Shown here: positions 1 through 4,925 of the stretch, piece after piece
How positions within the stretch are numbered: position 1 is the stretch's first letter
Layout: every line of letters starts with the position of its first letter
DNA from: Candidatus Mediterraneibacter gallistercoris
GTDB lineage: Bacteria > Bacillota_A > Clostridia > Lachnospirales > Lachnospiraceae
Direction of reading: 5' to 3'
DNA length: 5,024 nucleotides
NCBI GenBank assembly: GCA_019119745.1
Contig: DWWI01000181.1
Location: 1-5,024, forward strand
Notes under the pieces: generated by a model
What the model was told of the DNA's origin: nothing
What the model saw: only the letters and a program-made list of their open reading frames with translations
Databases searched by the model: none
Translations under genes and position numbers: made by a program

Positions 1-139
1 GATCCCCATGGAGCGCACGGCTGCATTAAATAAATGGAAGATGGTCGGTGAGGTACTGATTCCCGGCGTCCTGAATACAGGAGATATCGACAAGACAGAC
101 GGATGCGCTCAGGCTGCGGCGCTGGCTGATAAGATCTGA
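1..139 (+). CDS. Flavodoxin-family NAD(P)H-dependent oxidoreductase, C-terminal fragment (5' end outside window)
   Basis: The open frame runs in from the left edge (codons start at base 2) and ends with TGA at 137-139, giving about 45 residues. The tail contains WKMVGEVLIPGVLNTGDID followed by an alanine-rich helix ending in ADKI. This is the same C-terminal layout as the next gene (WKNLGHVLAGGNGDVGDIE, then a helix): a Trp-Lys, a beta strand, a Gly-rich turn with GDI, and a terminal helix. That pattern is typical of small flavodoxin-fold NADPH-dependent FMN reductase/iron-sulfur flavoprotein relatives. The FMN-binding N-terminus is not visible, so the assignment rests on similarity to the neighbour. 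The gap to the next start is 19 nt on the same strand, so the two are very probably one operon and tandem paralogues. Family fairly sure; substrate unknown. Confidence 0.72.
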   Translation, partial: IPMERTAALNKWKMVGEVLIPGVLNTGDIDKTDGCAQAAALADKI

Positions 140-144
140 GTAGA

Positions 145-151
145 AAAGGAG
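145..151 (+). promoter_or_regulatory. Ribosome binding site of the second flavoprotein gene
   Basis: AAAGGAG lies 7 nt before the ATG at 159. It is a good Shine-Dalgarno match and sits in the 19-nt gap between the two flavoprotein genes, supporting the chosen start and co-transcription without a separate promoter. Confidence 0.75.
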
Positions 152-158
152 AACCGGT

Positions 159-710
159 ATGGGTAAGAAAATCGTAATATTAAACGGAAGCCCCAGAAAA
201 AAAGGAAATACATCAGCACTTGTAAAATCCTTTACAGAAGGAGCGGAAAGCTCCGGAAATACAGTGACGGAATTTTTCTTAAGCGGTATGGATATTCACG
301 GATGCAAAGGCTGCTTCGGCGGACATAGCAGCAGGGAATGTCCCTGTGTTCAGAAGGATGACATGGCTCAGATCTATCCGGCAGTGAAAGAATGTGATGT
401 GGTAATTCTTGCCACACCGCTCTATTACTGGAATATGAGCGGTCAGATCCGGACAGCAATCGACCGTCTGTTTGCGCTGGAAGAGGGCGACGGCAATCTC
501 TTAAGAGGACACGACAGGTCTTCCGCACTTCTGATGGCGGCAGAAGGAAACGGATTTGACGACGTCCTTCTCTACTATGATCACCTGATGGAGCATTTGA
601 GCTGGAAGAATCTGGGCCATGTCCTTGCCGGAGGCAACGGAGATGTGGGAGATATCGAAGGAAAACCGGAACTGAAAGAAGCTTATGAGTTGGGAAGAGC
701 GATTAATTAG
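159..710 (+). CDS. Flavodoxin family protein / NAD(P)H-dependent FMN-type oxidoreductase (183 aa)
   Basis: Cytosolic flavodoxin-fold protein expected to bind FMN and move electrons from NAD(P)H or a ferredoxin to an unknown acceptor. Residues 5-18 form the first beta strand and phosphate loop (IVILNGSPRKKGNT), the FMN-phosphate signature of the NADPH-dependent FMN reductase family. A cysteine cluster follows at C49, C52, C61 and C63, then DDM (67-69), a strand VVILATPLYYW (81-91) and the SGQIRTAIDRLF helix (94-105). These match the usual order: the TPxYxxxxSGxxKxxxDR block lines the flavin. Length of about 180 residues is normal. The start is supported by an AAAGGAG site 7 nt upstream. The cysteine spacing (CX2CX8CXC) differs from the classical iron-sulfur flavoprotein CX2CX2CX4-7C, so cluster binding is uncertain. 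It is the downstream partner of a tandem paralogue and is followed by a hairpin terminator. Confidence 0.9.
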   Translation: MGKKIVILNGSPRKKGNTSALVKSFTEGAESSGNTVTEFFLSGMDIHGCKGCFGGHSSRECPCVQKDDMAQIYPAVKECDVVILATPLYYWNMSGQIRTAIDRLFALEEGDGNLLRGHDRSSALLMAAEGNGFDDVLLYYDHLMEHLSWKNLGHVLAGGNGDVGDIEGKPELKEAYELGRAIN

Positions 711-757
711 TTCAGAGCAAGACGGTAAAAACGATATGTTTGGTAATTTAAGATTGA

Positions 758-797
758 AAAATCCGACAGACGGCATAACGCTGTACTGTCGGATTTT
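758..797. terminator. Bidirectional intrinsic terminator between convergent genes
   Basis: A perfect 12-bp inverted repeat: AAAATCCGACAG at 758-769 and CTGTCGGATTTT at 786-797, with a 16-nt loop. The core stem (TCCGACAG/CTGTCGGA) is flanked by A residues on the left and T residues on the right, so it reads as stem plus U-tract from either strand. It lies between the flavoprotein gene ending at 710 and the opposite-strand gene ending at 818, where a shared terminator is expected. Confidence 0.85.
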
Positions 798-817
798 CCT
801 GTATGTAATATTTCTTT

Positions 818-1591
818 TTATATAAACAGCTCGTTTTCTTTTCTCTCTGAACAGGCCTTTTTCAGTGCCAGTCCTACGGCTTTTACCATAGCTCCGTTTA
901 CCTTGCGTGCTGACTGCGGACATTTTACCACGCAGCGCATACAGGAAATACATTTTTTGCTGTCGGTATCTTTCGGATTATCCTTACTGATTGCCTGAAC
1001 AGGACAGTTCTGTGCGCAGAGACCGCATCCGGTGCAGCTGCGATCTGCCTTGGGAACCAGACCGCCGCCTCCTGCCTTTTTATACGGGTGGTTTCCCGGT
1101 ATCCTGGGCGCTGAGAGAGCAGTCGGATTTCCGTTGATCTTTTCAATTATTTTTTCGGCAAAGCTGTGGAGCACCTCTGCATCCGCGGAGTCAGGTCTTC
1201 CTGTTGCATACTGGTGTGCGATGGAATGCTCCGCAATGGCGGCAATACCTGCTATGACTCTGAATCCGCTCTTTTCGGCAGAATCGTTCAGCTCAATGAG
1301 AGTGTCCTCATATGCGCGGTTGCCGTATACACAGACAAGGATGCCCATTGCCTGATTTCCATTGATCTTTTCCAGTCTCTGGATAGCGGGAGCCGGTACC
1401 CGTCCGCCAAAAGATGGAACGGCGATTACGGCGACGTCGTCTTTTTCGAGGCTGACTGCGCTGAAATCAGTTTCCGGATCTGACAGATCCACTTTTCTGA
1501 CGGGAGTATCCCATGCTGAAGTTATCATATCTGCTGCTTTCTGTGTGCCGCCCGTGGGGCTGAAAACTATCTGTACTATATTCATATCCAT
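818..1591 (-). CDS. EFR1 family protein: flavodoxin domain fused to 2x[4Fe-4S] ferredoxin (257 aa)
   Basis: Soluble redox protein with an N-terminal flavodoxin-like domain (about 1-155) and a C-terminal bacterial ferredoxin domain (about 180-228). The FMN phosphate loop is FSPTGGT (10-16). VPSFGGRVPAP (58-68) and VYGNRAYED (88-96) are the other flavin-side loops typical of EFR1 proteins. Two cluster motifs are complete: C186, C189, C192, C196-P and C214, C217, C220, C224-P, each CX2CX2CX3CP. It should pass electrons between low-potential clusters and flavin, but no specific partner is known. An in-frame TGA (1597-1595) lies two codons upstream, so the start is the ATG at 1591 or the ATG at 1585. 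Neither has a good Shine-Dalgarno sequence, which is odd next to an excellent promoter. The gene is divergent from the Rrf2 regulator, suggesting possible control by it. It ends at a bidirectional terminator shared with the flavoprotein gene. Confidence 0.9.
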   Translation of the reverse strand: MDMNIVQIVFSPTGGTQKAADMITSAWDTPVRKVDLSDPETDFSAVSLEKDDVAVIAVPSFGGRVPAPAIQRLEKINGNQAMGILVCVYGNRAYEDTLIELNDSAEKSGFRVIAGIAAIAEHSIAHQYATGRPDSADAEVLHSFAEKIIEKINGNPTALSAPRIPGNHPYKKAGGGGLVPKADRSCTGCGLCAQNCPVQAISKDNPKDTDSKKCISCMRCVVKCPQSARKVNGAMVKAVGLALKKACSERKENELFI

Positions 1592-1622
1592 GCATCATGT
1601 AAAATTTAGATTTACAACAATA

Positions 1623-1651
1623 ATTATAGTCACCCGATCAGGCAGTGTCAA
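1623..1651 (-). promoter_or_regulatory. Consensus sigma-70/sigma-A promoter of the EFR1 gene
   Basis: Read on the minus strand, TTGACA (1651-1646), a 17-nt spacer and TATAAT (1628-1623) form a perfect consensus promoter. The predicted start is near 1616, giving a short leader of about 25 nt before the ATG at 1591. A core this strong usually implies either high expression or repression by a bound regulator. Confidence 0.85.
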
Positions 1652-1653
1652 TG

Positions 1654-1682
1654 TTTACATCACATAAAATTGGGGATATAAT
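1654..1682 (+). promoter_or_regulatory. Promoter of the Rrf2-MATE operon
   Basis: TTTACA (1654-1659), a 17-nt spacer and TATAAT (1677-1682) make a near-consensus promoter with one -35 mismatch. Transcription should start near 1689, leaving about 56 nt of leader before the ATG at 1745. Its -35 box lies 2 bp from the -35 box of the opposite promoter, so the two polymerase sites face away from each other and overlap in footprint. Confidence 0.8.
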
Positions 1683-1692
1683 GGTGAATGGC

Positions 1693-1710
1693 TGAGGCTT
1701 ATATGCCTGA
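1693..1710. promoter_or_regulatory. Candidate operator: 18-bp imperfect dyad after the Rrf2 promoter
   Basis: TGAGGCTTATATGCCTGA is a dyad with 7 of 9 half-site positions matching; the core is AGGC-N6-GCCT. It lies a few bases after the predicted transcription start of the Rrf2-MATE operon, where a bound repressor would block elongation or initiation. Dimeric Rrf2 proteins bind dyads of about this size. Function is inferred from position and symmetry only. Confidence 0.4.
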
Positions 1711-1744
1711 CGCTGATAAAGAAAACGAGGAATGAATAAGAATT

Positions 1745-2218
1745 ATGCATATCAGTACAAAATGTTCGGTGGCGCTTCACTGCCTTATATTTATATATGA
1801 GTACGGGGAAAAGACGAGGGTTACCAGCGACCTGTTATCGAAGTCCACGGGGATTAATGCGGCTACGATCAGGAATATTTTCCGTGCTTTAAAGAAAGAA
1901 GATATTATAACGGTAAAAGCCGGTACGGGAGGGGCGGAGCTTAACTGTTCTCCGGATGAGGTCAGTCTGTACCGAGTATGCAGAACTCTGGAGCCTGAGT
2001 TTCTCTCCAAGCTGATAGGAGTTCACCGCTCTCCGTCCTCATTGTGCCCGGTTGGGAGAAATATTCATCATGTTCTGGATTGTTCTTATCAGAAGATAAG
2101 GAGTGATCTGAAGGAAAGTCTGGAGAATATTACGCTTGCCGATATTATCTCCGACTATGAAGGAGTAGAACAGGAAGAGAAAGAATCCGGGGAGGGGAAA
2201 GAAATTGAAAACCAGTAA
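1745..2218 (+). CDS. Rrf2 family transcriptional regulator (157 aa)
   Basis: DNA-binding regulator with an N-terminal winged helix. It opens with the family-like MHISTKCSVALHCLIFI (1-17). The helix-turn-helix spans roughly 24-50 (VTSDLLSKSTGINAATIRNIFRALKK) and is followed by the wing with GTGGAEL (60-66). The SLCPVGRNIHHVLD segment (99-112) matches the conserved CPVGxxI region of YwnA-like Rrf2 proteins. Cysteines at 7, 13, 68, 79, 101 and 113 do not show the close-spaced three-cysteine cluster of IscR/NsrR, so an Fe-S cofactor is not evident; thiol or ligand sensing is possible. The C-terminal 20 residues are Glu/Lys-rich and probably disordered. An in-frame TGA at 1733-1735 confines the start to ATG 1745; its Shine-Dalgarno match (AGGAA, 12 nt away) is mediocre. 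It overlaps the MATE gene by 14 nt, so that transporter is its likeliest target, along with its own promoter. Confidence 0.9.
   Translation: MHISTKCSVALHCLIFIYEYGEKTRVTSDLLSKSTGINAATIRNIFRALKKEDIITVKAGTGGAELNCSPDEVSLYRVCRTLEPEFLSKLIGVHRSPSSLCPVGRNIHHVLDCSYQKIRSDLKESLENITLADIISDYEGVEQEEKESGEGKEIENQ
2191..2207 (+). promoter_or_regulatory. Ribosome binding site plus TTG start codon of the MATE gene
   Basis: GGAGG at 2191-2195, within a longer GGGGAGGGG run, lies 9 nt before TTG at 2205-2207. Both sit inside the end of the Rrf2 reading frame. The strong site and spacing favour TTG over the next in-frame ATG at 2232, which has no comparable site. Confidence 0.75.
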
Positions 2219-3569
2219 ATTTGAAATCGATATGTGCAACGGATCGATCATGGACAAGCTGATCTCGTTTTCGCTGCCACTGATGCTCTCGAGCATCCTG
2301 CAGCTGATGTTTAACGCGGTGGACATTATTGTCGTAGGAAGATTTGACAGCAGTCAGGCTCTTGCGGCGGTCGGATCGACAACTGCACTGATCAATATTT
2401 TCACGAATCTTTTTATTGGTATTTCGCTGGGGGCAAATGTCCTTGCTGCCCGGTATTTCGCGGCGGGGCGGGACAAAGAGATGTCGGAGGCGGTACATAC
2501 GGCTATTACTCTCGCGCTGATCAGCGGTGTTATCATGGCGTTTGTCGGAGCGGGGGCGTCCAGACTGGCGCTGGATCTTATGGATACGCCGGCGGATGTG
2601 ATCGATCAGTCTGTTACATATATGAGGATCTATTTTATGGGAATGCCGTTCTTCATGCTGTATAACTACGGGGCGGCGGTTTTAAGAGCGGTAGGGGATA
2701 CAAAACGTCCGCTGCTCTTCCTTGCGATAGCAGGTATGGCGAATGTGGCGCTGGATCTTCTACTGGTCATTGTGATCCCGCTGGGAGTGGCGGGAGTTGC
2801 CATCGGAACGGTGAGCTCCCAGTTTGTGTCCTGTATACTGGTGCTTTGGTGCCTTCACAGGTCGGAGGGAAGTTATCAGCTCCGATTCTCGAAGCTCACG
2901 ATCAAATGGATTTATCTGAAACGTATCTTTCAGGTGGGGATACCGGCAGGAATCCAGAGTACGGTGATCAATTTTTCCAATGCCATGCTCCAGTCGTCCG
3001 TCAATTCATTCGGCTCCACGGCAATGGCAGGATATACAGCAGCTAACAATATCCTCGGTTTTTTGTATGTATCGGTCAATGCCGTTACGCAGGCATGCAT
3101 GAGTTTTACAAGCCAGAATTACAGTGTAGGCAAGCAGAAGCGTATGGACAGAGTGCTCATTGACTGTATCATTCTGTCGGCCGGTGCGGCGGGAGTGCTG
3201 GGAGTCGGGGCATATGTGTTCGGTTCGCAGCTTCTGGGAATCTATACGTCAGATGCATCCGTAATCGAGTGCGGGCTTGAGATTCTTTCGATCACTACGG
3301 TTCCGTATTTCCTCTGCGGTATCATGGATTTGATTCCGGGAGCCCTTCGAGGAATGGGACATTCCGCAGTGCCGATGGTATTGTCCGTGATCGGTACAGT
3401 AGGAACGAGGATCGTGTGGATCTACGGGTTTTTCCCGCATCACAGGTCGCTGTTTTTCCTCTTTATCTCCTATCCGGGATCGTGGATCGCGACGATCCTC
3501 ATGCAGGCAGTGTGTTTCTATTTCGTTCGGAAAAAGTGTATACGGCAATTAAAAGCAGTGAATGGATAA
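2205..3569 (+). CDS. MATE family efflux transporter, YoeA-like (454 aa)
   Basis: Multidrug and toxin extrusion transporter of the inner membrane, a Na+- or H+-driven antiporter for cationic or aromatic compounds. The length of about 450 residues and roughly twelve hydrophobic segments fit the family. Recognisable blocks are the first-helix segment LPLMLSSILQLMFNAVDIIVVGRF (24-47), AARYFAAG (81-88) after helix two, and the paired repeats RAVGDTKRP (161-169) and GALRGMGHS (379-387), the equivalent loops of the two six-helix halves. The segment from about 270 to 320, with SVNSFGSTAMAGYTAANN and SFTSQNYSVGK, is typical of the MATE YoeA-like subgroup. Translation begins at TTG 2205 with a strong GGAGG site and overlaps the Rrf2 stop by 14 nt, suggesting coupling. 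The substrate cannot be read from sequence. A long palindrome starts at its stop codon. Confidence 0.93.
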   Translation: MKTSKFEIDMCNGSIMDKLISFSLPLMLSSILQLMFNAVDIIVVGRFDSSQALAAVGSTTALINIFTNLFIGISLGANVLAARYFAAGRDKEMSEAVHTAITLALISGVIMAFVGAGASRLALDLMDTPADVIDQSVTYMRIYFMGMPFFMLYNYGAAVLRAVGDTKRPLLFLAIAGMANVALDLLLVIVIPLGVAGVAIGTVSSQFVSCILVLWCLHRSEGSYQLRFSKLTIKWIYLKRIFQVGIPAGIQSTVINFSNAMLQSSVNSFGSTAMAGYTAANNILGFLYVSVNAVTQACMSFTSQNYSVGKQKRMDRVLIDCIILSAGAAGVLGVGAYVFGSQLLGIYTSDASVIECGLEILSITTVPYFLCGIMDLIPGALRGMGHSAVPMVLSVIGTVGTRIVWIYGFFPHHRSLFFLFISYPGSWIATILMQAVCFYFVRKKCIRQLKAVNG

Positions 3570-3627
3570 AAAATGGAAATGGGGACGTAGTAAAATCAGG
3601 TTTTACTACGTCCCCATTTCCATTTTT
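3569..3627. repeat. Perfect 27-bp inverted repeat (GGGGAC...GTCCCC palindrome), likely also a bidirectional terminator
   Basis: The arms at 3569-3595 and 3601-3627 are exact reverse complements with a 5-nt loop (TCAGG). Arms are A-rich at the outer left and T-rich at the outer right, and carry ATGGGGACGTAGTAAAA / TTTTACTACGTCCCCAT. The first base is the last base of the MATE stop codon, and the right arm ends 7 nt before the stop of the opposite-strand gene. The stem with T-run on either strand would terminate both transcripts. The arms are more than twice as long as the terminator at 758-797 and have no mismatch. The GGGGAC/GTCCCC ends resemble dispersed palindromes I recall from Clostridia genomes (REP-like elements), but family membership is inference. 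Confidence 0.85.
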
Positions 3628-3634
3628 GGATATT

Positions 3635-4642
3635 TTACCATATACCAAGCACGTGCTGCATCCCCAGACTTACAAGGGAGATCCCCAGCCAGCAGCAGAA
3701 TCCTGTGAAGATCGGTTTTCCGCCGGTCTTGACCAGTTTGACGATGTTTGTGTTCAGACCGATGGCAGCCATTGCCATGACGATCAGGAACTTGCTCAGC
3801 TCTTTGAGCGGATCGGTCACAGCTGCAGGCAGCTGGAATATAGTTGTTACAACGGATGCAAGTACAAAGAACAGTACGAAGAACGGGAAGGATTTTTTCA
3901 GGCTGAAAGTAGAGCCTTCCGAATTCTTCTCTTTCCTGCCTCTCCAGATGGCAAGGACCAGAGTGATCGGGATGATCGCAAGGGTTCTTGTCATTTTTAC
4001 GATGGCAGCGGATTCCAGTGTATTGCTTCCGTGGATGCCGTCCCATGCGGTTGCCGCCGCAGTGACTGAGGAGGTGTCATTGATGGCGGTTCCGGCAAAC
4101 AGGCCGAATCCCTCGTTGCTCAGGCCCAGCATAGATCCCAGTGTGGGGAAGATGAGGGCGGCGAGTACATTGAAGAGGAAGATAACTGAGATGGACTGCG
4201 CCACTTCCTCGTCATTCGCCTCGATTACAGGCGCTGTAGCTGCGATGGCGCTTCCGCCGCAGATCGACGAACCCACGCCCACAAGGATTGCGTTGTTGGT
4301 GCGGAGCTTCAGCGCTTTATACAGGATAAATGCAATGATCAGGGAGGTCGCGATGGTAGATATGATGATCGGAAGCGACTGTTTCCCCTTTGCAAGGATC
4401 TCTGTCAGATTCATGCCGAAGCCTAAGAAGACGACTGCCGCCTGCAGGATCTTTTTTGATGTATAATTGACGCCTGCTGTAAAGGGCTCTTTTTTTGTAA
4501 GTATCAGTGTAAGGATCATTCCGATCAGTATGGCGAACACCGGCCCTCCGATGACGGGAACCGCCTGCCCGAGAAACCATGACGGTATTGCGATGATAAG
4601 GCAGAGCAGGAGACCCGCTCCGTTTTTCTTTAAGAAGTTCAT
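3635..4642 (-). CDS. YeiH/UPF0324 family membrane protein, putative sulfate exporter family transporter (335 aa)
   Basis: Inner-membrane protein of the YeiH (UPF0324, conserved hypothetical 698) family. Annotated members are called putative sulfate exporters; the transported ion is not firmly established. It has about ten hydrophobic stretches and the usual length of about 335-350. Conserved blocks are [11 protein letters not shown] (32-42), LGFGMNL (73-79), the Gly-Ser-rich [14 protein letters not shown] (122-135), [14 protein letters not shown] (153-166), [13 protein letters not shown] (184-196), [12 protein letters not shown] (215-226) and AAIGLNTNI (292-300). The charged loop at about 234-250 is likely cytoplasmic. 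The start is supported by GGGAGG (4656-4651) 8 nt upstream of the ATG. It is divergent from a LysR-type gene, as in E. coli yeiE-yeiH, so LysR control is likely. Its 3' end is shared with the long palindrome. Confidence 0.92.
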   Translation of the reverse strand: MNFLKKNGAGLLLCLIIAIPSWFLGQAVPVIGGPVFAILIGMILTLILTKKEPFTAGVNYTSKKILQAAVVFLGFGMNLTEILAKGKQSLPIIISTIATSLIIAFILYKALKLRTNNAILVGVGSSICGGSAIAATAPVIEANDEEVAQSISVIFLFNVLAALIFPTLGSMLGLSNEGFGLFAGTAINDTSSVTAAATAWDGIHGSNTLESAAIVKMTRTLAIIPITLVLAIWRGRKEKNSEGSTFSLKKSFPFFVLFFVLASVVTTIFQLPAAVTDPLKELSKFLIVMAMAAIGLNTNIVKLVKTGGKPIFTGFCCWLGISLVSLGMQHVLGIW

Positions 4643-4650
4643 TCTTTTTT

Positions 4651-4656
4651 CCTCCC
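4651..4656 (-). promoter_or_regulatory. Ribosome binding site of the YeiH-family gene
   Basis: On the minus strand GGGAGG is followed by an 8-nt A-rich spacer and the ATG at 4642. This is a strong, well-spaced Shine-Dalgarno sequence and fixes the start. Confidence 0.8.
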
Positions 4657-4745
4657 TTGTTATTCCTTTGTTGATTTACGATGCAGCAGTTCAGCCGCGC
4701 CATTCGTAAAAGTTGATTTCCAATATCTGGCTACGAATCATAAGA

Positions 4746-4810
4746 TATCATAAAAAAACTATAAAATAAAATTATTAATATTTATTTTATCATAAATATA
4801 TGTTATGATA
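4746..4810. promoter_or_regulatory. Candidate LysR operator region: three TATCATAA motifs in an AT-rich tract
   Basis: TATCATAA occurs at 4746-4753 and 4788-4795, and inverted as TTATGATA at 4803-4810. The last two form a perfect 8-bp dyad with a 7-bp gap. The two direct copies are 42 bp apart, close to four helical turns. Between them is a perfect 10-bp dyad: ATAAAATAAA (4761-4770), 10 nt, TTTATTTTAT (4781-4790). LysR-type regulators commonly bind a recognition dyad plus an activation site, in the gap between themselves and a divergent target, so this tract fits as the YeiH/LysR control region. No confident -35/-10 pair for either gene could be picked here; TATGAT-like -10 candidates lie within the motif copies on both strands. 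Function is inferred. Confidence 0.5.
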
Positions 4811-4839
4811 GTGCACAGGGAGTAGTTCTGTATAGATTT

Positions 4840-4880
4840 GGGCGGAGGATTGCTTATAAACCTCCGCCCGGGTTTCTTTT
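4840..4880 (+). terminator. Terminator-like GC-rich hairpin upstream of the LysR gene
   Basis: GGGCGGAGG (4840-4848) pairs exactly with CCTCCGCCC (4861-4869) around a 12-nt loop. In a plus-strand RNA the stem can continue through U-G wobbles and A-U pairs (4834-4839 with 4870-4875), and CTTTT follows at 4876-4880. The wobbles would be A-C mismatches on the other strand, so it works best in plus-strand transcripts. It ends about 45 nt before the LysR ATG, with no recognised gene to its left on this strand. It may therefore be a leader attenuator of the LysR gene or the end of an unrecognised short transcript. Confidence 0.6.
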
Positions 4881-4910
4881 ATATTAAGTCACTGATGTAT
4901 TGCCGTTGAT

Positions 4911-4918
4911 AAGGGGAG
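4911..4918 (+). promoter_or_regulatory. Ribosome binding site of the LysR-type gene
   Basis: AAGGGGAG lies 7 nt before ATG 4926. A second GAGG (4920-4923) is too close to the start to be used. The site favours ATG 4926 over the in-frame ATG at 4941. Confidence 0.6.
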
Positions 4919-4925
4919 TGAGGTA

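Noticed and set aside
1032..1483. Plus-strand open frames opposite the EFR1 gene
   Set aside because: Shadows of the strongly supported minus-strand ferredoxin fusion; no start signals or recognisable motifs.
1636..1639. CCTGATCGGG near-palindrome within the EFR1 promoter spacer as an operator
   Set aside because: The symmetric core is essentially GATC with flanking GC pairs; too short and off-centre from the nearby CAC/GTG pair to support a site.
1732..1734. ATG just upstream of the Rrf2 start
   Set aside because: Out of frame with the Rrf2 coding sequence by 13 nt offset and the encoded frame shows no recognisable product.
2232..2234. ATG as alternative start of the MATE gene
   Set aside because: No Shine-Dalgarno sequence at proper spacing, while TTG 2205 has a strong one; the ATG cannot be excluded outright.
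2145..2498. Minus-strand open frame opposite the Rrf2-MATE junction
   Set aside because: Composition is Arg/Ser-rich shadow type and it lies opposite two confident genes.
3416..4069. Plus-strand open frame of 217 codons spanning the end of the MATE gene, the palindrome and the antisense of the YeiH gene
   Set aside because: It crosses the palindrome and a convergent gene boundary and its translation is Cys/His/Asp-rich without family features, so it is a chance frame.
3705..4466. Long plus-strand open frame of 253 codons antisense to the YeiH-family gene
   Set aside because: It is the complement of a well-recognised membrane-protein gene, has no recognisable family and no good ribosome binding site; long antisense frames are common opposite such genes.
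4815..4831. ACAG...CTGT small hairpin in the LysR upstream region
   Set aside because: Only four base pairs with a 9-nt loop; expected by chance.
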